Shown: positions 1-6,525 of the stretch, piece after piece | How the letters are laid out: every line of letters begins with the position of its first letter | Numbering within the stretch: position 1 is the first letter of the stretch | NCBI RefSeq assembly: GCF_035690525.1 | Contig: NZ_DASSKM010000100.1 | Coordinates: 1 to 18,114 of the forward strand | Origin: Salinisphaera sp035690525 | Lineage (GTDB): Bacteria; Pseudomonadota; Gammaproteobacteria; Nevskiales; Salinisphaeraceae | Length of the DNA: 18,114 bases | Direction of reading: 5' to 3' | Made by a program: the position numbers and the translations under genes | Notes under the pieces: generated by a model | Database searches by the model: none | Seen by the model: only the letters and a program-made list of their open reading frames with translations | What the model was told of the DNA's origin: nothing

Positions 1-670
1 CGTCGGCCGCGCGCGCGGCCGACTTGATGCTCCCCGAGGCACCGATCGCCGTCGACCAGCCCAGCCTCCGATAATCGTAGGCCAGTGGCTCGAGCGCCAG
101 ACAGGCTTCGGTGACCGCGGCCCGCCACGCGATCTTGTCGACCCGCCCTTCGGGGAAAAAACGCGCGGTATGGGTTACCGCGCCGAGGGCTACGCTATCG
201 GCGCGGCGCGGCGCCGGGCCGTCGCCGAGCGCCAACTCGGTCGAGCCGCCGCCGATATCGACCACTAGGCGCTGCCCGTCCCCCGGGTCGAGATCCTCGG
301 CCACACCGGCATAAATCAACCGCGCTTCCTCGGCCCCGTAGATGATTTCGATCGGGTGGCCCAGCGCCGTTTCGGCGCGGGCGACGAAGTCGCCGGCGCG
401 ATGCGCCTGGCGCAGCGTGTTGGTGCCCACCACGCGTACCCGGGCGGTCTCGAACTGGGCCAGGCGCTGGCCGAAACGCGCCAAGCAAGCGAGCGCCCGC
501 TGCTGGGTCGGCGCGTCGATCCGGCCGTCGCCGGACAGCCCGCCGGCCAGGCGCACCGATTCCTTGAGCCGGTCGAGTATCCTTCGCTGCCCCTGTTCGG
601 CGCGCACGACCAGCATATGGAAACTGTTGGAACCGAGATCAACCGCGGCGACCGTGATCGGCCGGTTCAT
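1..670 (-). CDS. ppx: Exopolyphosphatase / guanosine pentaphosphate phosphatase family (Ppx/GppA), N-terminal part
   Basis: The gene starts at an ATG (668-670) and runs off the left edge, so only about 223 of the usual roughly 300-500 residues are present. Members of this ASKHA-fold family hydrolyse terminal phosphates of polyphosphate or convert pppGpp to ppGpp in the cytoplasm. The N-terminus reads AAVDLGSNSFHMLVVR (residues 8-23), the family's phosphate-1 loop. Further in are VVGTNTLRQA, the conserved EIIYGAEEARLIYAGV, the phosphate-2 loop VVDIGGGSTELALG, and SVALGAVTHTARFF, which corresponds to the family's Ser-Leu-Gly-Val/Cys-x-x-x-Thr-x-Arg-Phe segment. All are intact. Ppx and GppA cannot be separated without the C-terminal half, so the symbol is a best guess. 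The gene is divergent from the NlpC/P60 gene, and the intervening region is short. Confidence 0.9.
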   Translation of the reverse strand, partial: MNRPITVAAVDLGSNSFHMLVVRAEQGQRRILDRLKESVRLAGGLSGDGRIDAPTQQRALACLARFGQRLAQFETARVRVVGTNTLRQAHRAGDFVARAETALGHPIEIIYGAEEARLIYAGVAEDLDPGDGQRLVVDIGGGSTELALGDGPAPRRADSVALGAVTHTARFFPEGRVDKIAWRAAVTEACLALEPLAYDYRRLGWSTAIGASGSIKSAARAAD

Positions 671-743
671 GCACCGGAACTTTTCAAGACGCTGTTCATG
701 CGGCTATCTTAAGCAGCTTGCGCAGGGGTTGCGAGGGCGGGGT

Positions 744-1379
744 TTGGCAATCATTAAAAGAAACGGCACGAACACCGGGGACGCGGCGTGCGCACTGCTG
801 CAAACGGCGGCGCGCACACCATGCCTGCGGCGTTATCGACCGATCATCATCTTGGCGGTGGTCCTGGCCGCCGGCGGCTGCGCCAGCCAGGGGCTGCAGC
901 GCGGCCAGTCCGATTCGAGCCGGTCCGGAGGCGGCGCCAGTTCGCGCGCTAAGAACCGTACCTCGCCCGATTCCGGTCTGCTATCCAGCGCCACGGCGCG
1001 GCTGGAAAAGGCCCTGCACCGGGTGTACGAACGCTGGGCCGGCACTCCCTATCGCTACGGCGGCCAGAGCCGCGACGGCGTGGACTGTTCCAGTTTTGTC
1101 CGCCAGACCGTCGACGCGGTCGAGTCCTACGAACTGCCGCGCACCACGGTCGAACAAGCGCAGGTGGGGATGTTAATCCCGCGCCACGATCTCGAGGCCG
1201 GCGATCTGGTTTTCTTCAAGACCGGAGCGCTATCGCATCACGTGGGCATCTATCTCGGCCAGGGGCGCTTCATGCACGCCTCGAGCAGCCAGGGCGTAAC
1301 CATCTCGCGCCTGGACAATGTTTACTGGCGTCGCCACTACTGGCAGTCGCGTCGTATCCCGGCGGCCGGTTCCATGTAA
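744..1379 (+). CDS. NlpC/P60 (C40) cell-wall peptidase, probable lipoprotein, MepS-like
   Basis: The predicted enzyme is a cysteine peptidase that cuts peptide bonds in peptidoglycan stem peptides or cross-links in the periplasm. The C-terminal domain holds PYRYGGQSRDGVDCSSFVRQ with the catalytic Cys (residue 115 from this start), SHHVGIYLGQGRFMHAS with the catalytic His (166) and the third polar residue His (178). This arrangement matches E. coli MepS/Spr and NlpC. A hydrophobic stretch IIILAVVLAAGG precedes a Cys (46), suggesting a lipoprotein signal, although Ala-Gly-Gly-Cys is a weak lipobox. The start is uncertain. TTG at 744 follows a purine-rich GAGGGCGGGG but gives an unusually long 45-residue leader. 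An in-frame CTG at 825 would give an ideal 18-residue lipoprotein leader, and the nearest ATG (821) is out of frame. There is no in-frame ATG between 672 and the domain. Confidence 0.85.
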   Translation: MAIIKRNGTNTGDAACALLQTAARTPCLRRYRPIIILAVVLAAGGCASQGLQRGQSDSSRSGGGASSRAKNRTSPDSGLLSSATARLEKALHRVYERWAGTPYRYGGQSRDGVDCSSFVRQTVDAVESYELPRTTVEQAQVGMLIPRHDLEAGDLVFFKTGALSHHVGIYLGQGRFMHASSSQGVTISRLDNVYWRRHYWQSRRIPAAGSM

Positions 1380-1413
1380 TCAGTCGCCGGCCGATCATTA
1401 AGAAACAAAAGAA

Positions 1414-1441
1414 AGCCCGCGACGGAAGGCCGTCGCGGGCT
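1414..1441 (-). terminator. Intrinsic terminator of the desaturase gene
   Basis: A perfect 12-bp stem (1414-1425 paired with 1430-1441) has a 4-base loop. Read on the minus strand it is followed by a T-rich run (TTCTTTTGTTTCTT). It lies about 20 bases past the desaturase stop codon. On the plus strand the T-run is lacking, so it serves the NlpC/P60 gene only weakly if at all. Confidence 0.88.
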
Positions 1442-1462
1442 GGCAGATCTCCAGCTCGTCGG

Positions 1463-2650
1463 CTAAGCCGGGGCCGGCTCCGAGCGGGCCTGCTCGATCA
1501 GGCGATGCGCGACCGAACGACGCAGCATGTCCTGCGCGCGTTCGATGGCCCGATCCAGACCCTCGTGCCGGATCTTGAACTGCTTGTGCGCTCGGGCCTT
1601 GAGTTCCTCGGCGCTCGGGAATTCCGGCAACTCGATCTCGGCGAGATAGTTTTCGGCGGCCGTCCAGGTGTCGCGGGCATGATTGCGCAGATCGTCCATG
1701 ACGTGGCTGCCCTCCCAGCGCTCGCGGATGTTGGCGCTGATGCGCTCGGCCGAAAAGCCTTCGGCGATATAAACCGCGCATTTGTCGATGATCTTCTGGG
1801 TCGGCGCCTTCTCGTTGGCGAGAATGGTCTTGGGCGGCTGACGCAGATCCCACACCAGGCCCAGCTTCTTGAAACCGAGCAGGATGTAATAGGTGGTATC
1901 GATCTCCCACCAGAAGAAGCCGTTGCGGGCGGTCGCGGGATAGTAATGGTGGTTGTTGTGCCAGCCCTCGCCCATCGAGACCAGGGCCAGGAACCAGTTG
2001 TTGCGCGAATCGTCGCCGGTGAGATAGCGCTGCCGGCCGATCATATGGTTCAGCGAGTTGATGGTGAATGTGGCGTGATAGACCAGGATGGTCGACAGCA
2101 GCCAGCCCACGAACAGGCCGGACCAGCCGCCGATGGCAAAGCACACCAAGGCCAGGATGATACCGGGCGCGTACTGATGCTTCTCGATCCAGCGCAGCTC
2201 CGGATACTTGGAAAAATCCTTGATCAGATCCATATCAGGATTGGAACGCGCCTCGCGGTAGACCCAGCCGATATGGGCATCGAATACCCCGTACTGGCGC
2301 GGCGAATGCGAATCCTCGGGCTCATCGGCGTCGCGATGATGCTCGCGATGCTTGGCCGCCCACCAGAGCGGGCCTTTTTGCATGGCGGTCGCGCCCAGAA
2401 ACGCCAGCATGAACTGGAACACGCGGCTGGTCTTGTAACCGCGATGCGAGAAGTAGCGGTGATAGCCGGCGGTAATACCGAAAACGCGCGCCGCGTACAG
2501 GAACACGCACAGAATTACCGACGTCCAGGTGAAGCCGGTCCACCAGATACCGATCAGGGCCAGATGCAGCAGGCCCATCGGCAGAAAGTTCCACCAGTCG
2601 AAGTGGTCATCCATATGCTGGTTGGCCGGAAACCGTCGTGTTTCGCTCAT
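1463..2650 (-). CDS. Acyl-CoA (delta-9 type) fatty acid desaturase with helical C-terminal extension
   Basis: This 395-residue integral membrane di-iron desaturase would introduce a cis double bond into a saturated acyl chain, adjusting membrane fluidity. The three histidine boxes are complete: HRYFSH (64-69), HREHH (101-105) and HNNHH (231-235), with an extra SLNH (199-202) near the metal site as in stearoyl-CoA desaturases. Hydrophobic segments lie around 24-60, 76-95 and 162-195. The last 120 residues (about 275-395) are soluble, charged and probably helical, longer than the minimal bacterial enzyme. The start is the ATG at 2648-2650; an upstream in-frame ATG at 2749 would place the promoter inside the gene. 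The upstream purine-rich GAGGG is a weak ribosome binding site. The gene has its own terminator and promoter and so is probably a single-gene unit. The exact substrate (acyl-CoA or phospholipid) cannot be read from sequence. Confidence 0.93.
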   Translation of the reverse strand: MSETRRFPANQHMDDHFDWWNFLPMGLLHLALIGIWWTGFTWTSVILCVFLYAARVFGITAGYHRYFSHRGYKTSRVFQFMLAFLGATAMQKGPLWWAAKHREHHRDADEPEDSHSPRQYGVFDAHIGWVYREARSNPDMDLIKDFSKYPELRWIEKHQYAPGIILALVCFAIGGWSGLFVGWLLSTILVYHATFTINSLNHMIGRQRYLTGDDSRNNWFLALVSMGEGWHNNHHYYPATARNGFFWWEIDTTYYILLGFKKLGLVWDLRQPPKTILANEKAPTQKIIDKCAVYIAEGFSAERISANIRERWEGSHVMDDLRNHARDTWTAAENYLAEIELPEFPSAEELKARAHKQFKIRHEGLDRAIERAQDMLRRSVAHRLIEQARSEPAPA

Positions 2651-2693
2651 TGCTTGGCGACCCTCGTCAGAAAGCGTCAGTCTTGCGCTGGAG

Positions 2694-2709
2694 TGTACAA
2701 ACGTGCACA
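2694..2709. promoter_or_regulatory. Palindromic candidate operator of the desaturase gene
   Basis: TGTACA and TGCACA flank AACG and form a near-perfect inverted repeat (one mismatched pair). It sits just downstream of the predicted transcription start and 44 bases before the desaturase ATG. DesT and FabR, TetR-family regulators of unsaturated fatty acid genes in Pseudomonas and E. coli, bind palindromes in this kind of position. The match to their sites is only partial, and the regulator is not in the window. Confidence 0.35.
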
Positions 2710-2720
2710 GCGTATCCGTG

Positions 2721-2749
2721 AGTATGCGGAGGTTGAGAATCGTTTTCAA
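2721..2749 (-). promoter_or_regulatory. Sigma-70 type promoter of the desaturase gene
   Basis: On the minus strand TTGAAA (2744-2749) lies exactly 17 bases from CATACT (2721-2726). Both hexamers are good matches to the consensus. This places the transcript start near 2714 and gives a leader of about 65 bases. It falls in the 146-base gap after ttcA, so the desaturase need not rely on ttcA transcription. Confidence 0.5.
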
Positions 2750-2796
2750 GAACTCGTGAACGCCTCTTGCCGGCTACGCGGCCGGCGCCGGCCCAT

Positions 2797-3636
2797 TCAA
2801 CGCCGGTCGGCATCGACTTCCAGCCCGGCGAAATCGAACAGTCCGCCGTCGGCCATCTGCGAGGGCGCGATCCGCGTGATCGAACGAAAGATACGCTCGC
2901 TACGGCCCGGATCGACCCGTTCCCAGTCGGCCAGCATCGCCTTGACGTTCTGGCGCGCCATATTCTCCTGTGAGCCGCAGAGATTGCAGGGGATGATGGG
3001 AAACTGCCTGAGCCGCGCGTATTTTTCGATATCGGCCTCGGCGCAGTAGGCCAGCGGCCGGATCACGACGTTGTCGCCGTCGTCGGACTTCAGCTTCGGC
3101 GGCATGGCCGCCATGCGCGCGCCGTGGAACATGTTGAGAAACATCGTTTCCACGATATCGTCGCGATGATGGCCGAGCGCGATGCGGGTGAAGCCGTTCT
3201 CGCGCGCGTAGCGATACAAAATGCCGCGCCGCAGGCGCGAGCACAGCCCGCATAAGGTGGCGCCCGGCGCGATCTTCTCGGTGACCACCGAGTAGGTATC
3301 GCGCTCGATGATCTCGTAGTCCACGCCGAGTTCACGCAGATAGCCCGGCAGGATGTGCGCGGGAAAACCCGGCTGCTTCTGGTCGAGATTCACCGCGCGC
3401 AACGTGAACGACACCGGCGCGACCTGCCGCAGATACAACAGCGTATCGAGCAGGGTATAGCTGTCCTTGCCCCCGGAAAGACAGACCATGATGCGCTCGC
3501 CGTCCCGGATCATGCCGTAGTCGACGATCGCCTGGCCGGCCTGGCGGCGCAGCCGCTTGGTCAGTTTGTTGGCCGCGTTCGAGCCGGGCGTCAGACCGGT
3601 CGCGGGCCGGGTGTCGAGGACGGTGATCTCGCTCAT
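2797..3636 (-). CDS. ttcA: tRNA cytidine(32) 2-sulfurtransferase TtcA
   Basis: TtcA forms 2-thiocytidine at position 32 of certain tRNAs, using ATP, a cysteine-derived sulfur and an Fe-S cluster. The 279-residue product has the ATP-pyrophosphatase PP-loop SGGKDS (54-59) and two CxxC pairs, CGLC (129-132) and CNLC (217-220). These supply cluster ligands and the catalytic Cys. GHHRDDIVETMFLNMFHGARM (from 155) and MPPKLKSDDG are further family signatures. E. coli TtcA is slightly longer (311), mainly at the ends. The start at 3636 gives a short, weakly conserved N-terminal leader before the helix LTKRLRRQAGQAI. An attgta at 3670-3675 reads TACAAT on the minus strand and may be its -10 element, but no clear -35 accompanies it. 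Confidence 0.95.
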   Translation of the reverse strand: MSEITVLDTRPATGLTPGSNAANKLTKRLRRQAGQAIVDYGMIRDGERIMVCLSGGKDSYTLLDTLLYLRQVAPVSFTLRAVNLDQKQPGFPAHILPGYLRELGVDYEIIERDTYSVVTEKIAPGATLCGLCSRLRRGILYRYARENGFTRIALGHHRDDIVETMFLNMFHGARMAAMPPKLKSDDGDNVVIRPLAYCAEADIEKYARLRQFPIIPCNLCGSQENMARQNVKAMLADWERVDPGRSERIFRSITRIAPSQMADGGLFDFAGLEVDADRR

Positions 3637-3718
3637 GGCGCGCCGCGCGCTTGAAATAGCAGGGCGCCTATTGTAACGGCGCTGCGATCGGCCGTGCCAT
3701 AGGCCCTGCGACGTGCAT

Positions 3719-4597
3719 TTAGACGTGCGCGATGAGCTGGCCCATGACGCGTCGCGACTGGGCCGCGTAACCGCCGCCGAACAGGCGTGCGTGATTAAGC
3801 AGGTGATGCAGTTGGTACAACGGCCGCCGGATCTCGCGATAGCCGGGCGACGCCGGCCAGGCCCCCCAGTAGGCCTGGTAGAAATCGGGCGCGAAGCCGC
3901 CGAACAGCTCGGTCAGCGCCAGATCGGTCTCGCGGTCGCCGTAATAGACCGCCGGATCGTAAATCACCGGACGGCCGTCGGCGTCCGTGCCGGCGTTGCC
4001 GCCCCAGAGATCGCCGTGCAGCAGCGAAGCCTCGGGGCGATGCCCAGCCAGCAGATCGGGCAACACGGCCAGCAGCCGGTCGCCGTCACGCGCGACATCG
4101 GGATAATCCGGCGCCAACGCATCGAGCATCACCGCCAGGCGATTCTCGCGCCAGAACTCGGTCCAGTCCGCGTGCCGGGTGTTGTGCTGCGGGTTCGGGC
4201 CGAGCGTGTTGTCGCGATCCCAGCCGTGACGGGCGGCGACGATGCCGTGCAACTCGGCCAGCCCGTCGCCGAGCCGGGCCATCGATTCCCGGGTGGGCCG
4301 CGCCAGCTCGATGTATTCGAGCACGATAAAGGCGGTATCGCCGGCGGCGTCGACCACGACCGGCGCGGGCACCCGCAGCAGCGTGGCCTGGCGCAACTCG
4401 GCCAGGCCGGCGGCCTCGGCCTCGAACATGGCGCGCTGGTCGGCGGTGTTGGTTTTGACGAAGAATCGCCGCTCGCCGTCGGCGATCACATGCGCATCGT
4501 TGATATCGCCGCCGAACGCCGCTCGATGTTCGGTGATCGAAAACGGGCGCCCGGTGGCGGCCGCGATCGCTTGCTCGATGGCCGGCCAATCGTTCAA
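3719..4597 (-). CDS. Fructosamine kinase family protein (protein ribulosamine/fructosamine 3-kinase, YniA-like)
   Basis: The 292-residue protein belongs to the fructosamine/ketosamine-3-kinase family, which phosphorylates sugar adducts on protein amines so that they fall off (deglycation). It has the kinase-like fold. A glycine-rich AAFGGDIN (27-33) and the ATP lysine in FFVKTN (Lys48) mark the N-lobe. The catalytic loop is SLLHGDLWGGNAG (191-203), and VIYDPAVYYGDRETDLALTELFGG (from 211) carries the metal-binding Asp and the family tail. Length matches the family (about 290). The start is TTG (4595-4597), overlapping the TGA stop of the upstream nuclease (4594-4596); an open frame extends to 4885 but only as an overlap with that gene. 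GAAGGCG lies just upstream as a possible ribosome binding site. The overlap implies translational coupling. The substrate in bacteria is not well established. Confidence 0.92.
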   Translation of the reverse strand: MNDWPAIEQAIAAATGRPFSITEHRAAFGGDINDAHVIADGERRFFVKTNTADQRAMFEAEAAGLAELRQATLLRVPAPVVVDAAGDTAFIVLEYIELARPTRESMARLGDGLAELHGIVAARHGWDRDNTLGPNPQHNTRHADWTEFWRENRLAVMLDALAPDYPDVARDGDRLLAVLPDLLAGHRPEASLLHGDLWGGNAGTDADGRPVIYDPAVYYGDRETDLALTELFGGFAPDFYQAYWGAWPASPGYREIRRPLYQLHHLLNHARLFGGGYAAQSRRVMGQLIAHV

Positions 4598-5484
4598 GGG
4601 GTCGCGCCTTCGGCCTGGCCCAGACCGAGCCGGCGCCGCAGCCCGGGCCCCGCGCCCAACTCGTCGCACAGCGCGGCCAGCCGCACGGTATCGGGCGCGC
4701 GGCGCGCGATGGCGCGCTGATCGGGATCGAGATCGATGTCGCCGACCAGGCTCGCCAGCCGCCGCGACAGGCGCGCCTGCGCCGCGTGCTTTTCGAGCCT
4801 GGACACCAGGGATTTCGCGCCTCGGATAGGGGCGGCGCTTACAGCATCGAGGTCGGCCAGCATGGCCTCGATATCGGAAAAACACGACAGCAGTGCCGCC
4901 GCCGTCTTAGCGCCGATGCCGGGCACGCCGGGAATGTTGTCGACCGTGTCGCCGACCAGAGCCAGATAATCCGGAATCGCCTCGGGCGCCACGCCGAAAC
5001 GCTCGACGATCGCGGCGCGGTCATAGCGGGTCTCGCGGGCGTAATCCCATAGCGTATCGTCGTCGCCTAAAATCTGCGCGAGATCCTTGTCGGAGGTGAC
5101 CACCGTGACCGGCTCGCCGGCGCCCTTCGCCAGGGTGGCCAGGGTGGCGATCAGATCGTCGGCCTCGTAACGCGGGCTGGACAGCGTGGCCACGCCGAGC
5201 GCCTCGGTGATCGCCCGACAGGCGCCGATCTGATCGACGAGATCGGCCGGCGGCTGTTCGCGGTTGGCCTTGTAATCGGCAAAGAACGCATTACGAAACG
5301 AACCGGTCAACGACTCGTCGAACGCCGCCGCGACCCGCTTTTCATCCGTAACCGCAAGCACGCCGGCGAGAAAACCGACATAACCGTGCACGGCGTTCAG
5401 CGGCCGGCCGCCGGCCCCGGTGATAGAGTCCGGCAATGCATGGAACGCCCGGAAGATATAGACGCTGGCATCGATCAGCAGCAT
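4594..5484 (-). CDS. Stand-alone 5'-3' exonuclease / flap endonuclease (PolA N-terminal domain type)
   Basis: The 296-residue protein is equivalent to the 5'-nuclease domain of DNA polymerase I without the polymerase. Such enzymes remove RNA primers or 5' flaps during replication and repair. The acidic metal ligands all appear intact: Asp5 (LLIDAS), Asp56 (FDES), Glu107-Asp109-Asp110 (YEADDLIATLA), Asp132/Asp134 (TSDKD) and Asp179/Asp182 (VGDTVDN). The helix-hairpin-helix DNA-binding loop NIPGVPGIGAKTAAALL (183-199) follows. E. coli ExoIX (Xni) is shorter and lacks part of this set, so this is closer to PolA's own domain. No ribosome binding site precedes the ATG (5482-5484), so the mRNA may be short-leadered. 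A DnaA-box-like CTATCCACA overlaps the start codon. The next gene, a fructosamine kinase, is coupled by overlap. Confidence 0.92.
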   Translation of the reverse strand: MLLIDASVYIFRAFHALPDSITGAGGRPLNAVHGYVGFLAGVLAVTDEKRVAAAFDESLTGSFRNAFFADYKANREQPPADLVDQIGACRAITEALGVATLSSPRYEADDLIATLATLAKGAGEPVTVVTSDKDLAQILGDDDTLWDYARETRYDRAAIVERFGVAPEAIPDYLALVGDTVDNIPGVPGIGAKTAAALLSCFSDIEAMLADLDAVSAAPIRGAKSLVSRLEKHAAQARLSRRLASLVGDIDLDPDQRAIARRAPDTVRLAALCDELGAGPGLRRRLGLGQAEGATP

Positions 5485-5492
5485 GTGGATAG
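5484..5492 (-). promoter_or_regulatory. DnaA-box-like nonamer at the exonuclease start
   Basis: On the minus strand the nonamer is CTATCCACA, eight of nine bases of the strict TTATCCACA consensus, and its last base lies in the start codon of the 5'-3' exonuclease. A single box can occur by chance, so a role in DnaA control is only suggested. Confidence 0.25.
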
Positions 5493-5555
5493 TGTACTGA
5501 CGTATCGCCGACCGGCGCCACGTTAGCCGGACGGGAATATCCTGGAGAAAGAGCG

Positions 5556-6326
5556 ATGATGCGATATCTGTGGCGCGCCGCGGGCGCGGCGGCGGTCCTC
5601 GGTTTGGCGACGGTCGCCGGTGTGGCCAGTGCCGACACCACGCTGACCTATGTCGGCGCCAGCGGCCAGTACAAGGTCTATATCACGCCGGATGCCGTGC
5701 GCATCGATGGCGACGGCAGCGGCTGGCAACTGTACAAAAAAGACGATCCCGCGATCTTTTCGGTCTCGCCGAGCGACCGGACCTACACCCGTCTCGACAA
5801 GGACACCGCCGGCGAGATTCGGCATCAACTGGATGCGCTGCGCGCTCGTATCGAAAACCGCCTGCAGCAGATTCCCGCCGACCGGCGCCCGGCCGCCCGT
5901 GCGGCCATGGCCGAGAAAATCCCGGCGCTCGACGGCGGGAGCCAGTCGGTCGGGCTGGATCACACCGGCGCGACCGACACGGTCGACGGCATTTCCTGCA
6001 ACGTGATCCAGATCGTGCGCGACGGCCGCCCGGCGAATAAGATGTGCGTGGCCGAGGCCGGCGCGCTGGGCATCTCGGACGACAGTTTCGATACCGTAAA
6101 ATCGATGTTCGCGCTGTTGCACGACATGCTCGAGAGCACCGGCCTGGAAGGCATCGGCTTGCCCTATCGCGATTTATCGGGCATGCCGGTCCGGTTCGTG
6201 GACAGCGTCTCCGGCGAGCGGCGCGAACTGGCGGCCGTCAGCCACGACCCTATCGCGGACCGCCGGTTCGCGATTCCCGACAGCTATGTCGAACAAAAGC
6301 TCCAAACGCCCTCGCCCGGCGGCTGA
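5556..6326 (+). CDS. Secreted hypothetical protein resembling DUF4412
   Basis: The product is 256 residues long with a clear Sec signal peptide: MMRYLWR, a hydrophobic run AAGAAAVLGLATVAGV, and a likely cut after ASA (residue 26). The mature part starts with a beta-rich segment (TLTYVGASGQYKVYITPDAVRIDGDG) followed by LYKKDDPAIFSVSPSDRTYTRLD. A middle helix (85-120) and a paired segment GISCNVIQIVRDGRPANKMC (146-164) with two cysteines (148, 164) that could form a periplasmic disulfide follow. The pattern resembles DUF4412, a family of unknown function in which a reported value is written onto the protein's own beta strands, but I would need a profile search to confirm it. GGAG at 5544-5547, 8 bases before the ATG, is a good ribosome binding site; a second ATG follows directly at 5559. 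The gene is divergent from the exonuclease and precedes pnt by about 200 bases. Confidence 0.75.
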   Translation: MMRYLWRAAGAAAVLGLATVAGVASADTTLTYVGASGQYKVYITPDAVRIDGDGSGWQLYKKDDPAIFSVSPSDRTYTRLDKDTAGEIRHQLDALRARIENRLQQIPADRRPAARAAMAEKIPALDGGSQSVGLDHTGATDTVDGISCNVIQIVRDGRPANKMCVAEAGALGISDDSFDTVKSMFALLHDMLESTGLEGIGLPYRDLSGMPVRFVDSVSGERRELAAVSHDPIADRRFAIPDSYVEQKLQTPSPGG

Positions 6327-6359
6327 ACTCGCCGCCAACCTTGCTCGCGCGCCGGAAAA

Positions 6360-6387
6360 TTCAACCGTCGATCGAAAGTTATATTCT
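6360..6387 (+). promoter_or_regulatory. Weak candidate promoter of the pnt operon
   Basis: In the 199-base gap before pntAA, the only AT-rich patch holds TTCAAC (6360-6365) and TATTCT (6382-6387) 16 bases apart. Both match the sigma-70 consensus only moderately. A leader of about 130 bases would follow. I see no riboswitch-like fold and no terminator of the preceding gene here. Confidence 0.22.
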
Positions 6388-6525
6388 TATGCGCTCGCTA
6401 TCGAGTCGTTTATATGCGTAGACTCGGCGGGCGGCGATCACTGGCACAGCGTCGCCCAGGGGAGCGGCCGGCAACCGGCGGCCAATAACAACATCACCGA
6501 TATTCGGAACGAACCGAACAACAAC

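Noticed and set aside
2..23. Perfect 22-bp GC palindrome at the left edge
   Set aside because: It lies inside the Ppx coding sequence over an Ala/Arg-rich stretch and is readily explained by codon use.
2769..2792. Three copies of GCCGGC forming possible stems past the ttcA stop
   Set aside because: No T-run follows on the minus strand, and such GC repeats are common in this genome.
1505..3049. Plus-strand open frame of 514 codons opposite the desaturase and ttcA
   Set aside because: It spans two clear genes antisense, has no recognisable domain, and long antisense frames are expected at this GC content.
3713..4720. Plus-strand open frame of 335 codons opposite the fructosamine kinase
   Set aside because: It is a mirror of the conserved kinase reading frame, with low-complexity composition and no family resemblance.
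4598..4885. N-terminal extension of the fructosamine kinase frame
   Set aside because: It overlaps the exonuclease coding region, is Arg/Ala-rich without family similarity, and the TTG start fits the family length.
6286..6525. N-terminal extension of pntAA
   Set aside because: It overlaps the end of the preceding gene, and PntAA homologues begin at the MTISIAVAKE segment.
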